A DNA stretch of 43,946 nucleotides from the NCBI GenBank assembly GCA_017626365.1, contig JAGAIV010000004.1, forward strand, positions 1 through 43,946, in the 5' to 3' direction. This document shows positions 1 through 8,731 of the stretch, in pieces. The position numbers were made by a program, and so were the translations under genes. Position 1 is the first letter of the stretch, and each line of letters opens with the position of its first letter. The notes beneath the pieces were generated by a model that worked only from the letters and a program-made list of their open reading frames with translations, was not told the origin of the DNA and made no database searches. The stretch is from Clostridia bacterium. Its GTDB lineage: Bacteria; Bacillota; Clostridia; TANB77; CAG-508.

Positions 1-558
1 ACAAGTATTTAATGTCCCTGTGTTCCATCCTGATACACTTCCTGTATTACTTCCTCCTTTTATTGTTCCTGTATTCATAATTACATTTTGTATAATACCA
101 TTATTATATCCGAATAAACCTTGATAGGCTGATGTTGTACTAATATAAATATTATTTATTTTATGGTAATTTCCATCAAATGTACCAGCAAAATACGTAG
201 CACTTGTTCCGATAGGTATCCAAGATTCCAATGTACTAGAGCACACTGTACTCAAATCTATATCATCCATCAAATACACAGTTTTTCCACTATAATTATC
301 TCCTGCATTTACTGCGTCTCGAAATGCTACTAAATCTGATGCATCGTAAATATATGTCACTGTTTCCGTATTTGGTAATCTATTTATCGTTGTTGCACTT
401 GTTTTATTGTCACTTTCCAATAAGCTTAGCGTATTAACAGGCATAGAAATATCCGCTAGCTTTAATGCAGCTAACGTTGTGGTAACTAACGCAATACTCG
501 TAAGCGCTATTGTAGTATTCTTTTTTAGTTTTGTCTTTAGTTTCTTGCTTAGTTTCAT
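1..558 (-). CDS. Secreted GLUG-motif surface protein, 5' part (runs off left edge)
   Basis: Reading the minus strand from an ATG at 558 gives 186 codons open to the window edge. The start MKLSKKLKTKLKKNTT is a basic n-region followed by a hydrophobic stretch (about residues 15-33), so a signal peptide or anchor. A segment reading YDASDLVAFRDAVNAGD, then VYLMDDIDLS, and later GTFDGNYHKINNIYI leads into GGSNTGSVSGWNTGTL, which is the GLUG repeat seen in large Clostridia surface and adhesin proteins. A GGAG ribosome site precedes the ATG. The C-terminus, including any cell-wall anchor, lies outside the window. A surface role is inferred from the family; the ligand is unknown. Confidence 0.8.
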   Translation of the reverse strand, partial: MKLSKKLKTKLKKNTTIALTSIALVTTTLAALKLADISMPVNTLSLLESDNKTSATTINRLPNTETVTYIYDASDLVAFRDAVNAGDNYSGKTVYLMDDIDLSTVCSSTLESWIPIGTSATYFAGTFDGNYHKINNIYISTTSAYQGLFGYNNGIIQNVIMNTGTIKGGSNTGSVSGWNTGTLNTC

Positions 559-720
559 TTCTACTCCTTCGTTAAATTTTTCGCTTTTGCCTTTATATAA
601 TATATATTATTAATATTTATATAATTAATATATATATATATAATTAAATATAGTTTTTTATATATTTGCAATACTGTTATTTTTTATATTACAACCCAAA
701 AATCCTTTGAAACATACGGA
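559..720. other. Gene-free AT-only stretch
   Basis: Positions 596-657 are almost purely A/T with long TA alternation. This is probably the promoter region of the divergent GLUG gene; no RNA or ORF is seen. Confidence 0.4.
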
Positions 721-750
721 AAAAAGCACTTTCTTGAAAAAGTGCTTTTT
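721..750 (+). terminator. Intrinsic terminator-like hairpin
   Basis: Arms AAAAAGCACTTT (721-732) and AAAGTGCTTTTT (739-750) with a 6-nt loop and a T-run. It lies between two divergent genes, so the transcript it ends is not obvious; it may end a short leader RNA. Confidence 0.6.
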
Positions 751-906
751 TTGACATTTTATTTGTTTTTGTATTACATTTTTAATGAAAAATCCACTGT
801 ATCATACGGAGAGCTTATTTCCATCATCAGATTTCGACAATGATTTTCTAGTTATTCCATCACTAAATATACTGATTTTCATATTATGTAAATGAGGTGA
901 AAAGTT

Positions 907-1551
907 ATGCTTATTAGTAATATTGTTTTAGCTCTTTCGGTTAGTATGGATTCTCTTGGAATTGGTATTACATATGGCATACGAAATACAAAGATTTGTC
1001 GAACTTCTAAAGTTATTTTATTTGTCATTTCTATTTTGATTACAACGTTATCGATTCGTCTTGGTGCATTCTTAAATGAATTCTTTTCGGCTACGTTTAC
1101 AAAATGGATTGGTGCTTGTTTTTTAATTTTAATGGGATTATGGATTATTTATCAGGCTCTTAGCCCAAAAAATGAAAAAACTTTCGTAGAAACGCCTTCT
1201 CCTACTGTTTATCAGTTTATGATTCGTTTTTTAGGAATTACAGTTCAGATTATTCGTGACCCTATTTTTTCAGATTTAGACCATTCAAAAAAAATTGACT
1301 GGAAAGAAGCAATTTACTTAGGTGTATGTCTTTCCATTGATTCTGTTTGTATTGGCATTTGTAGTAGTATGATTGGTTATCATTCTTTTTTATTTCCAAT
1401 TTTGGTTGCTACTTTCCAACTTTTTTTCCTTTCTATTGGTAGATTACTAGGAGAAAAAATTGCTTCTATTTCTCGTATTCCAGAGAATATATGGAATGTT
1501 TTATCTGGTGTTCTTTTGATTTGTATTGGAGTTAGTCGTTTTCTTATCTAG
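907..1551 (+). CDS. ytaF: Sporulation membrane protein YtaF (MntP-like fold)
   Basis: This 214-residue polytopic membrane protein matches the usual YtaF length. It contains the duplicated family motif SMDSLGIG (residues 13-20) and SIDSVCIG (143-150), each in a membrane helix. The YtaF-type loop IIRDPIFSDLDHSKKIDWKEA lies between the two halves in shorter form (115-135). About six helices are seen. MntP relatives export Mn2+; YtaF is associated with sporulation in Firmicutes but its transported ion is not established. A GAGGTG ribosome site sits about 8 nt before the ATG. A TGTCGAA heptamer (0A-box-like) lies at 833-839 on the minus strand, but that match is weak evidence. Confidence 0.85.
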   Translation: MLISNIVLALSVSMDSLGIGITYGIRNTKICRTSKVILFVISILITTLSIRLGAFLNEFFSATFTKWIGACFLILMGLWIIYQALSPKNEKTFVETPSPTVYQFMIRFLGITVQIIRDPIFSDLDHSKKIDWKEAIYLGVCLSIDSVCIGICSSMIGYHSFLFPILVATFQLFFLSIGRLLGEKIASISRIPENIWNVLSGVLLICIGVSRFLI

Positions 1552-1562
1552 CAAAGTAATTA

Positions 1563-1602
1563 AAAAAAGAAGAAGTTTTTAATAATATACTTCTTCTTTT
1601 TT
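1563..1602 (+). terminator. Bidirectional terminator between ytaF and the response regulator
   Basis: A 14-bp stem, AAAAAAGAAGAAGT (1563-1576) pairing with 1589-1602, has T-runs on both strands. It lies after ytaF and overlaps the last codons of the convergent regulator gene. Confidence 0.8.
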
Positions 1603-2337
1603 GACATTCATTTCATCTTCAATCTTTGATTTTAAATTTTCTACTACCGTGCTAATAAAAAGTTTTGGTGTTATTTTTTCTCTTGCTTCTACATGAAAAT
1701 AAGATTTTATAGTGCTAGTACTTGTATATCTCTTCGTTGATTTTACACATTTTTCAATTGCCCATTTGATATTGGATACATTTACATTATTATTTTTTAT
1801 GGATACACTTTTATATAGGGCATTTTGCATATCTTTTAGTAATGTTTCATCCTCTAAAGAAAAGGTAATTGCATCTACAATGTAGGCGTAACCTATTGTT
1901 GTAATATTCATTTCGAATTTGCGTAATTCTTCTTTTACTAATTCTTCATAGCATTTTTGATCTGTTTCATATGTAATGTCTTCTATGATATCTACGATTC
2001 TATTAAATGCAAATGGTTTCTCAATTGCTGCGTATATGTATGGAGTATAGTCTTTTAATTTTTGAAATAATTCCATATCCCCACTCATCACAATAATATA
2101 TGGCATTTGTCCTTTCTTTTGTTTTAACTTATCAATAACTTCTAATCCATTAATTTTAGGCAATCCTAGATCTAATAACAAAATATCTCCTTTTCCTAAA
2201 TAATGAACAGATTCCATAATTTCTTCACCATTAATTGCTAAGCTTGATAAACGAATCTTTTTATTTCTACTAACAATATAGTTTAATAAATTTCTCGAAA
2301 ATTCTAAATTATCCTCCAAAATCGCTAAACGATTCAT
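1579..2337 (-). CDS. Spo0A-like response regulator
   Basis: The 252-residue protein has an N-terminal receiver domain (1-120) with the acidic pair E8/D9, phospho-acceptor D56 in LLLDLGLP, S85 in MSGD and K107 in EKPF. The C-terminal part (about 140-245) reads GYAYIVDAITFSLEDETLL ... IKWAIEKCVKST ... KITPKLFISTVVENL. That is the pattern of the Spo0A DNA-binding domain (sporulation initiation). Compared with true Spo0A the linker is short and the recognition region is divergent, so it may be a paralogue rather than the master regulator. No kinase is adjacent. GAGGGGAG precedes the ATG. Confidence 0.8.
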   Translation of the reverse strand: MNRLAILEDNLEFSRNLLNYIVSRNKKIRLSSLAINGEEIMESVHYLGKGDILLLDLGLPKINGLEVIDKLKQKKGQMPYIIVMSGDMELFQKLKDYTPYIYAAIEKPFAFNRIVDIIEDITYETDQKCYEELVKEELRKFEMNITTIGYAYIVDAITFSLEDETLLKDMQNALYKSVSIKNNNVNVSNIKWAIEKCVKSTKRYTSTSTIKSYFHVEAREKITPKLFISTVVENLKSKIEDEMNVKKEEVYY

Positions 2338-2447
2338 CTTTTTTCTCCCCTCACATTTTTGCTTCTACTATATAAGAGACCGTTTTTTAAATTTTGTTAC
2401 AATTTTTTTCAAATTTAGACATTTTTTTCCACTTAATTCCACTTTAA

Positions 2448-2476
2448 TTGCATGTTTTCTTTACTGGTAGTAAACT
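2448..2476 (+). promoter_or_regulatory. Candidate sigma-A promoter of the small secreted protein gene
   Basis: TTGCAT, 17-bp spacer, TAAACT. It would give a leader of about 130 nt containing the 2521-2549 hairpin. Confidence 0.4.
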
Positions 2477-2520
2477 AAATTTAACTTCTGAGAACAAATG
2501 CAGAAGAACAATTTCCAGAC

Positions 2521-2549
2521 AAAAGGGTATTGAGTATCAATACCCTTTT
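2521..2549 (+). terminator. Leader hairpin, terminator or attenuator
   Basis: AAAAGGGTATTG (2521-2532) pairs with CAATACCCTTTT (2538-2549), followed by GTTG rather than a clean T-run. It sits between the candidate promoter and the gene at 2618, so it could attenuate that gene. Confidence 0.5.
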
Positions 2550-2617
2550 GTTGTGGAAAAAGATATGAAGCACATGTAACCAAAAAACTCTACTTACATC
2601 ACAAGGAGGTCATTTTT

Positions 2618-3103
2618 ATGAAAAAAGTAAAAAATTTTTTGATCACAATGCTTGCTATTACTTGTCTTTTAATGTCCAGTATGACTGTTGTGGCAGCAGC
2701 ACCTGAGGATACGGTTGAAAATCGGGTAGTAGAAACAATTGATGCAGATGTTACTTCTATATCAGAGGAACTCTCAGAAGAAGCTCCATCAGCATCTGCG
2801 CGGAGTATCTATGGGTACGCAGCACAATATACAAATCCATTAAGGGGGTCTTTTACTGTCAATGCACCTGGAAGTGGTAATTCTACTGGAACTTTCCAAA
2901 TAACAACACACGATTTTTCTGGTAGTCCCACTATTAATGCTGTGCTTTACCGTCCTGATGGCTCTTATGCAACTCAGATATACATTTCCGGTAATGGAAC
3001 AAAAACTGCAACTTTTTCAAATGCAGTTGCTGGTACTTATGAAATCGTATATGCTGTTGGAGGAACTAACGCTGGTTGGATTAGCGCATGGGTTTCTTCA
3101 TAA
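2618..3103 (+). CDS. Small secreted protein of unknown function
   Basis: The 161-residue protein has a clear signal peptide: MKKVKN, a hydrophobic core to about residue 22, and an AxA-type site near VVAAAPED (about residue 28). An acidic linker follows, then a Ser/Gly/Thr-rich beta-type domain (about 60-161) without cysteines. The end (GTYEIVYAVGGTNAGWISAWVSS) resembles small pre-peptidase-like or spore/envelope beta-sandwich domains, but I cannot assign a family. AAGGAGGTC lies 6-8 nt before the ATG. The gene stands alone, with a leader hairpin upstream and a strong hairpin downstream. Confidence 0.75.
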   Translation: MKKVKNFLITMLAITCLLMSSMTVVAAAPEDTVENRVVETIDADVTSISEELSEEAPSASARSIYGYAAQYTNPLRGSFTVNAPGSGNSTGTFQITTHDFSGSPTINAVLYRPDGSYATQIYISGNGTKTATFSNAVAGTYEIVYAVGGTNAGWISAWVSS

Positions 3104-3138
3104 AATAATATTTTATTGTGCTTCATATTGAAATTACT

Positions 3139-3169
3139 GGAGTTTTAAATGTCTTACATTTAAAACTCC
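3139..3169 (+). terminator. 14-bp stem between convergent genes
   Basis: GGAGTTTTAAATGT (3139-3152) pairs perfectly with 3156-3169 around a CTT loop. The T-tract is weak. It probably serves both the secreted protein gene and the anti-sigma gene. Confidence 0.65.
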
Positions 3170-3188
3170 TCCACTTATTATACCTTTA

Positions 3189-3821
3189 TTATATTTCTTC
3201 CAATTTATCAATTGTATAATTTTCATCCCAATATTTTTTTAGTTCTTCTTTAGTAAGTCCATTCCATATATTAGTATTATAATGTAGTTCATTATTAATA
3301 ATCATAACATTTGTATAAAAGTCTGCATATCTTCCAATTAATTTCATTTGTTCTTGTAAACTACCTTCTTTATATCCTTCTTCTACTCCTCTTACACTTT
3401 TACAAATACCATTTTCGTCTATTACAGCTATTAATGTACCATATAGATTTCCATCTTTAGTTCCTTCTTGATTTTCTACTACATAACTAGCTCTTAAAAA
3501 AGTATAATTATTCACCTGTATTTGGGATTTATTATACACATATCCCACCACACAAGTAGCAATAATAATAATTAATAGAGAAACAATAGCAATGGTTCTT
3601 TTTACTCTTCTTCGAATTGCCTTTAAATACTTAATCTCCTTATCTTGATTAATTTGTTCTAACTTAATTTCTCCATTCATATCCTTTAACACTTGCGCAC
3701 ATTCTGGACATTTTGCAATATGTTCTTCTATAAATTCATTTGTTACTTCATCTGTTAAATTCTCTATATAATTTGGTAATAAATCTTGTACTATTTTACA
3801 ATCTCTGTTATTTTGTTTCAT
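3189..3821 (-). CDS. Anti-sigma factor with zinc-finger (ZAS) domain
   Basis: This 210-residue single-pass membrane protein has the ZAS motif H34-x3-C38-x2-C41 plus C8 at the N-terminus. That is the cytoplasmic domain that clamps an ECF sigma factor. A membrane helix follows at about 76-96, and residues 97-210 form an extracytoplasmic domain of unknown signal. It starts one base after the sigma gene stop, with AAAGGAGG inside the end of the sigma gene, so the two are translationally coupled. The partner is inferred from position; the stress sensed is not visible. Confidence 0.85.
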   Translation of the reverse strand: MKQNNRDCKIVQDLLPNYIENLTDEVTNEFIEEHIAKCPECAQVLKDMNGEIKLEQINQDKEIKYLKAIRRRVKRTIAIVSLLIIIIATCVVGYVYNKSQIQVNNYTFLRASYVVENQEGTKDGNLYGTLIAVIDENGICKSVRGVEEGYKEGSLQEQMKLIGRYADFYTNVMIINNELHYNTNIWNGLTKEELKKYWDENYTIDKLEEI

Positions 3822-3822
3822 T

Positions 3823-4323
3823 TTATTGTTCCTCCTTTCGATTCATTTCCCTTAGTTTCTCTTTCCACCTATAAAATGTGACTCGCGCCCATGTTTCGGA
3901 CTTTCCGAGTAGTTGTGCAACATCTTTAAATGTTAACTCAGTTGTTAATCTTAAATATATAAGTTCCCTAGTTCGACCATCTAAATTTTTCAATTGCTTA
4001 TACAACTCTGCTCTTTCTTCACTTTCTATGAATTCATCTTCTAAGTTCAAATCGGATTTAATTTCTCCAATTTCTGTATCCATAGAAACGACCGTTAACT
4101 TTTTAATTCTCTTTAGTTCTTTAAACCATAGGTTCTTCGCTATTTGACACAACCATACTTGTATCTTACATTCATTTCTGAATTGATTGATATTTTTAGT
4201 TGCCAAGTAAAATGTTTCTTGTGTCAATTCTTCGGCCAAAGATTCATTGTGACATAAGCAGAATAGATAACGATACACTGTTTTCGAGTGTGCTTGATAG
4301 ATTTCTTCTATATTCTGCTCCAA
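3823..4323 (-). CDS. ECF-type RNA polymerase sigma factor
   Basis: The 166-residue protein has sigma region 2 (about 8-75, with AEELTQETFYLA) and region 4 (about 105-160, with LTFKDVAQLLGKSETWARV as the helix-turn-helix). It lacks regions 1 and 3, as ECF factors do. It directs polymerase to a stress regulon and is held by the adjacent anti-sigma. Upstream on the minus strand a TGTAAC sequence (about 4372-4377) could be the -35 of a self-recognised promoter, but no clear -10 partner is seen. The family is related to SigM/SigW; the exact subgroup was not determined. Confidence 0.9.
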   Translation of the reverse strand: MEQNIEEIYQAHSKTVYRYLFCLCHNESLAEELTQETFYLATKNINQFRNECKIQVWLCQIAKNLWFKELKRIKKLTVVSMDTEIGEIKSDLNLEDEFIESEERAELYKQLKNLDGRTRELIYLRLTTELTFKDVAQLLGKSETWARVTFYRWKEKLREMNRKEEQ

Positions 4324-4385
4324 GCTGTTTCCTTCCTTTCAACTAGTATGAGTTCTAAACATCTTAAAATGTTACAAAATATTAC

Positions 4386-4412
4386 AAAAAAAGACAATAT
4401 TTTCATATTGCC
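4386..4412 (-). terminator. Terminator of the Nudix gene
   Basis: On the minus strand GGCAATAT-GAAA-ATATTGTC is followed by seven T residues. Confidence 0.8.
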
Positions 4413-4416
4413 TTTA

Positions 4417-4980
4417 TTATATTCTATTGTTTATCATTTTTTCAATAATTTTATCATAAATTGGGTACATACTTTTTTGTTTTACATATTGTTTATAATC
4501 TTTAATTGGAATCCACATTACTCCTTGGTTTTCATCTTCTTTTTTATGTAGTATTTCTCCTTCATCTACTTGTAACAAATAAGTAAGATTTAGATGTTGG
4601 TGAGAAACAACATATTTTCCATTTTTATAGTGTCCCCATGCAGGAACAATATCTAGTGCAATTGGGGTATCTCCTAATGCAATTACTTTTTTTACTCCTG
4701 TTTCTTCTTTGGTCTCCCTTATTGCTACTTTTAGGAAATCCTCTTCTCCGTCTACATGTCCTCCTGTCCAGCACCAATCTTGCCATATGTTATGATACAC
4801 CATTAATATCTTATCTCTTGATTCATTTACCACAACACTAGATGCAGTAAAATGAGCAATGGTATTATCTCTTGTTAATAAATCTGGTGTTAATCTACTA
4901 TATTGCAAAATTTGCTCTTTTTCCTTTTCTTCTTGCTCATTATATGGAATATAATTCTTGATTACTTTTAAATAATTCAT
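4417..4980 (-). CDS. Nudix hydrolase
   Basis: From the ATG at 4980 the protein has 187 residues. The Nudix box is intact at residues 74-96: G74, five residues, E80, seven residues, R88-E89, then KEETGV. It binds Mg2+ and cleaves a nucleoside diphosphate linked to another group; the substrate is not readable from sequence. The frame stays open to 5046, but AAGGGGG lies 6 nt before the 4980 ATG and the extension runs through an intergenic hairpin, so 4980 is the start. It follows smc on the same strand. The family is large; dNTP clean-up or NDP-sugar hydrolysis are equally possible. Confidence 0.88.
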   Translation of the reverse strand: MNYLKVIKNYIPYNEQEEKEKEQILQYSRLTPDLLTRDNTIAHFTASSVVVNESRDKILMVYHNIWQDWCWTGGHVDGEEDFLKVAIRETKEETGVKKVIALGDTPIALDIVPAWGHYKNGKYVVSHQHLNLTYLLQVDEGEILHKKEDENQGVMWIPIKDYKQYVKQKSMYPIYDKIIEKMINNRI

Positions 4981-5002
4981 TGAGTCCCCCTTATTTAAAT
5001 AA

Positions 5003-5021
5003 GGACGAGCAATGCTCGCCC
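5003..5021 (-). repeat. GGGCG-type intergenic palindrome
   Basis: On the minus strand GGGCGAGC-ATT-GCTCGTCC forms an 8-bp stem with one G-U pair, just after the smc stop. A perfect 16-nt palindrome (4989-5004) overlaps its end. It may terminate smc, and it resembles the hairpin at 21937-21959. Confidence 0.5.
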
Positions 5022-5035
5022 CATACAATATATTT

Positions 5036-6949
5036 TTATTTTCCAAGCTTCATTGATAGTAGTTTTGAAATACCATTTTCTTGCATTGTGATACCATATA
5101 CCGTATCTGCTGCTTCCATGGTTCCTTTTCTGTGTGTGATAACTAAGAATTGTGTTTCGTCAGAGAATTTTTTTAGGTAGTCTGCAAAACGATATACATT
5201 TACATCATCTAGTGCTGCTTCAATTTCGTCTAGCACACAGAATGGAGCTGGATTGATTTTTAGTATAGCAAATAGTAGCGCTATTGCTGTAAATGCTTTT
5301 TCTCCTCCTGATAGAAGTGTCATGTTTTGTAGTTTCTTTCCTGGTGGTTGTACTTGTATTTCGATGCCACATTCTAGGATATTTTCTGGGTCTGCTAGAA
5401 TTAATTCTGCTTTTCCTCCACCAAATAGTTCTCTAAATACTTCTCCAAAGTTTTGGTTGATTATATTAAATTGTTTTTCAAATTGTTCTTTCATGATAAC
5501 TGTCATATCTTGTATTACTTTTTTAAGTTTCGCAATTGAATTTTCAAGGTCTAGACGTTGCTCACACATGAAATCATAACGCTGTTTCGTTTGTTTATAT
5601 TCCTCGATAGAATCGATGTTAATACTTCCCAAGTTACGAATACTGTTTCTTAAAGAATTTACCCTTTTTGTGGTTTCTGCTACATTGGTTGGTTTTTCGT
5701 ATTCATTTGCAGCATTTGGTGTAATTTCGTATTCCTCCCACATTTTGTTAATAATTTCTTCTATATCTTGTTCTAGTTTTGTTTTCTTTACATCAATTTT
5801 TACAATTTGTGCTTTTAAGTCTTCAATTACACTAAATTGAGCTGTAATTTCATTTTCTACTTCAGATAGTTTTGTATTTTTTGTGGTTCTTTCTTGTTTT
5901 AGGCTTTCTACTTTTTCACCACTAGTATTGACTTGCTTTTTAATTTCTTCTATTTGGTTATTACATTCTAGTATTTGATTTTCTAGAGCAATATTATCTT
6001 GCTTTATGGTTTCCATTTGTGTTTTCTTATTTTGAATACTTGTATTGCAATTTTCAATATCTAGATTAATTCTTTCTACCATTTCATCAATAGATGCTTC
6101 ACTTTCATCAAAAGAAGATACACTAATACGAAGATTTGTAATATCAAAGTTTAAGTCATCAATATATTTTTGATTATCTTTATTTAAAGCTGCATATTGT
6201 TCAATCTCAGAAGTTAAACTTTCTATTTCAGAGGTTAAGTTCTCTATTTCCTTTTTAGCCTCTTCTTGCAAAGCAAGATTTTCTTCTTTTTGAACCTTAA
6301 TTTCATTTTGTTCATTTTTTAATTTTTCTAATCTTTGCTCAAGTTTTGCAATGTTTTCTTCTACCGCTACCAATTTTTGTTTATCGGTTGCGTATACAAT
6401 ATCGATATCTTTTAACTTTGTTTCTAATGCTTCTACTTCTTCTAAAACATTTTCACAACTTGCTTCATATTCCTCTTTTGCTGTTTGTTCTTTTTCAATT
6501 TTTTGTCTTATCTTTTTTAGTTCTTTTTCTAAATCTTCAATTTCTCTTGCTCTTCCTAAGATGTTTACTGTTTTTTGTTGTACACTACCACCAGTAATTC
6601 CTCCAGATGGATTGATGATATCTCCTTTTAGAGTTACTATTTTAAAGGTATAGTGGTTTTGTTTTGCAAGCTTGATTGCATTATCCATATCGTCTACAAT
6701 AACGGTTCTTCCAAGTAGGCTTATAATAATATTTTCATATTTTTTATCTATTTTTATTAAGTCTGAAGCAATTCCAACTACTCCGTCTACGCCTTTATCA
6801 TTTAGTTTCTCTAATTTTTTACCAGAAACAGAAGCAATTGGTAGAAAAGTTGCTCTTCCTAAGTTATTTTTTCTTAAATGTTCTACTAATTTTTTAGCAT
6901 CTTCTTCGTTTTCGGTTACGATATTTTGAAGGCTTGCTCCTAATGCCAT
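5036..6949 (-). CDS. smc: SMC chromosome segregation protein, C-terminal part of a frameshifted gene
   Basis: This 637-residue frame carries the end of the SMC hinge (MALGASLQNIVTENEEDA ... RATFLP ... GDIINPSGGITGGS), the returning coiled coil (about 140-430), and the C-terminal ATPase lobe. The lobe has signature motif LSGGEKAFTAIALL and Walker B FCVLDEIEAALDD. Homology continues upstream of the apparent ATG in this frame to about 7003 (GALSSLIRSPKEYETAIE), where it should join the N-terminal half. It is therefore one gene cut by a single extra base, not a separate protein. SMC with ScpA/ScpB organises and segregates the chromosome. Confidence 0.93.
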   Translation of the reverse strand: MALGASLQNIVTENEEDAKKLVEHLRKNNLGRATFLPIASVSGKKLEKLNDKGVDGVVGIASDLIKIDKKYENIIISLLGRTVIVDDMDNAIKLAKQNHYTFKIVTLKGDIINPSGGITGGSVQQKTVNILGRAREIEDLEKELKKIRQKIEKEQTAKEEYEASCENVLEEVEALETKLKDIDIVYATDKQKLVAVEENIAKLEQRLEKLKNEQNEIKVQKEENLALQEEAKKEIENLTSEIESLTSEIEQYAALNKDNQKYIDDLNFDITNLRISVSSFDESEASIDEMVERINLDIENCNTSIQNKKTQMETIKQDNIALENQILECNNQIEEIKKQVNTSGEKVESLKQERTTKNTKLSEVENEITAQFSVIEDLKAQIVKIDVKKTKLEQDIEEIINKMWEEYEITPNAANEYEKPTNVAETTKRVNSLRNSIRNLGSINIDSIEEYKQTKQRYDFMCEQRLDLENSIAKLKKVIQDMTVIMKEQFEKQFNIINQNFGEVFRELFGGGKAELILADPENILECGIEIQVQPPGKKLQNMTLLSGGEKAFTAIALLFAILKINPAPFCVLDEIEAALDDVNVYRFADYLKKFSDETQFLVITHRKGTMEAADTVYGITMQENGISKLLSMKLGK

Positions 6950-6989
6950 TTCAATTGCTGTTTCGTATTCTTTAGGTGAACGAATTAAG

Positions 6990-8588
6990 CTACTTAATGC
7001 TCCGGTACATTCCTTTTCTTAATTCTGCATTGGAATCGCAATCCAATAATAAAGATTTAACGCTTCTTGTATATCCTTCTTTTTCTTTTTCGGTTTCTTG
7101 TAAGAATTTTAGGCGAGAAGTTTTCATTCTTTCTTCTTGTTCTAAATTTTGAATAATCGTTTCATATTGTTTTATCTTTTTGTTTGCTTCTTCTTTGTTT
7201 TCATTGATTTCGGATAACGATTTTGTAATGCCATTTCTTTGGCTTTCAATTTCGTGGAAAGTTTTTGCAATTTCTTCTTTCGTAATACGAGTACTATCTA
7301 ATTCAGAAATTGTTACTTGTATTTCACTTTTTAAGGATTGTTCTCTTTTTCTATAGTTTTCAAAGTTTGCTTCTAATGTACTAATTTCTGAATTTTTTTC
7401 GTATCTTTTATCCACATTTTGCTCTTGTTTTTGTTTCTTTTGTTCCATTTCAAGCTCTTTTGTGGATAATTTTGCTGTTAATTTGTTAAGTTCTAATTCT
7501 TTTTCTTCTAATTCTTTTTGAAACTTTTCTTTATTATCAAATAGATTATTTTTCTTTTCTAGTTTTTGTACTTTTTCTTCTTCTAGTTCTTTTTTTCTTG
7601 TTTCGTTTTCTAAAATCTCTTTTTCATATCTTGCATAATTTTCTTTATTGTTGCTAATTCTTTCATTTGCAACATTTATATCGGAATTAATTTTTTCAAT
7701 TTGTTTACTACTTTCAAAACCAATATTTTGCATAGATTCGATTTCTTCTGTAATAGAATTAATTTGCTCTTTTAATTGTTCTTTTAGTTCATTGATATGT
7801 GCCATTTTTTCTTCGGCTTCTTTATTATGATTTACTAAAATATCTTCATCAATTTTAATTTGTTCTAGTTTTTCTTTGTATGTATCTATATTATGAAGAA
7901 ATAGTCCTATTTCAATGCTTTTTAATTCTTCTCTTAAATCTAAAAACTTCTTTGCTTTTTCAGATTGTGCTTTTAATGGTTCAATATTTGCTTCAATTTC
8001 AGATAGAATATCATTAATCCTTAATAGATTTAACTTTGTGCTTTCTAATTTTTTCTCAGATTCTAATTTTCTAGTTCTATATTTTACAATTCCTGCTGCT
8101 TCTTCAAAAATGTGACGTCTATCTTCTGATTTGTTACTTAAAATTTCATCAATTTTTCCTTGTCCAATAATGCTATAGCCATCTTTTCCAATTCCAGTAT
8201 CCATGAATAATTCTAATACATCTTTTAAACGGCAAGGTGTTTTATTAATAAAATAGCCAGATTCACCAGTTCTATATATTTTTCTTGTAACTGTTACTTC
8301 TTGATATTCAATAGGAAGTTTTCCATCTGTATTATCAAATACAATAGATGCTTCTGCAAATCCTAAAGATTTTCTATTTTGTGTTCCTGCAAATATAACA
8401 TCTTCAGATTTTGAACCCCTTAAAGACTTCATGCTTTGCTCACCTAATACCCAACGAATAGCATCTGATATATTGCTTTTTCCAGAACCATTTGGTCCAA
8501 TAACAGATGTAATACCTGGCATAAATTCTAATACAGTTTTATCAGCAAAGGATTTAAATCCTTGTAATTCTAATCTTTTTAAATGCAT
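6990..8588 (-). CDS. smc: SMC chromosome segregation protein, N-terminal part of a frameshifted gene
   Basis: It starts at the ATG at 8588, which has AAGGTGG upstream. The frame is open to 8780, but the extension is not SMC-like. MHLKRLELQGFKSFADKT leads into Walker A GPNGSGKS (about residues 32-39) and then LGEQSMKSLRGSKSEDVIF. The Q-loop region and the first long coiled coil reach the hinge near residue 515. The frame ends abnormally as KGMYRSIK-stop. One base too many in the GG at 7004-7005 explains it: removing it reads GMYGALSS and continues into the downstream half, giving about 1183 residues, normal for SMC. Sequencing or assembly error is the simplest cause because smc is normally needed for growth. 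Confidence 0.93.
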   Translation of the reverse strand: MHLKRLELQGFKSFADKTVLEFMPGITSVIGPNGSGKSNISDAIRWVLGEQSMKSLRGSKSEDVIFAGTQNRKSLGFAEASIVFDNTDGKLPIEYQEVTVTRKIYRTGESGYFINKTPCRLKDVLELFMDTGIGKDGYSIIGQGKIDEILSNKSEDRRHIFEEAAGIVKYRTRKLESEKKLESTKLNLLRINDILSEIEANIEPLKAQSEKAKKFLDLREELKSIEIGLFLHNIDTYKEKLEQIKIDEDILVNHNKEAEEKMAHINELKEQLKEQINSITEEIESMQNIGFESSKQIEKINSDINVANERISNNKENYARYEKEILENETRKKELEEEKVQKLEKKNNLFDNKEKFQKELEEKELELNKLTAKLSTKELEMEQKKQKQEQNVDKRYEKNSEISTLEANFENYRKREQSLKSEIQVTISELDSTRITKEEIAKTFHEIESQRNGITKSLSEINENKEEANKKIKQYETIIQNLEQEERMKTSRLKFLQETEKEKEGYTRSVKSLLLDCDSNAELRKGMYRSIK

Positions 8589-8675
8589 TTTTACCACCTT
8601 ATTTTGTTTTTCAAAATTCACCTTATTATCATATCTTAATTTCGACGAAATAGCAAGATTTTCGTAAGAATTTTG

Positions 8676-8705
8676 TTTACATTTCCTATTGTTTCGTGAT
8701 ATGAT
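8676..8705 (+). promoter_or_regulatory. Promoter of the HD-GYP gene
   Basis: TTTACA, 18-bp spacer, TATGAT, ending 26 nt before the start codon. A small palindrome, ATTTCGACGAAAT, lies just upstream (8639-8651). Confidence 0.6.
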
Positions 8706-8731
8706 AGTTTTATAAGAAAAGAGGAGAAACC

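Noticed and set aside
833..839. Spo0A (0A) boxes TGTCGAA at 833-839 (minus), 32377-32383 and 35862-35868
   Set aside because: A seven-base word is expected about this often by chance in 44 kb on two strands. No promoter context makes any of them convincing.
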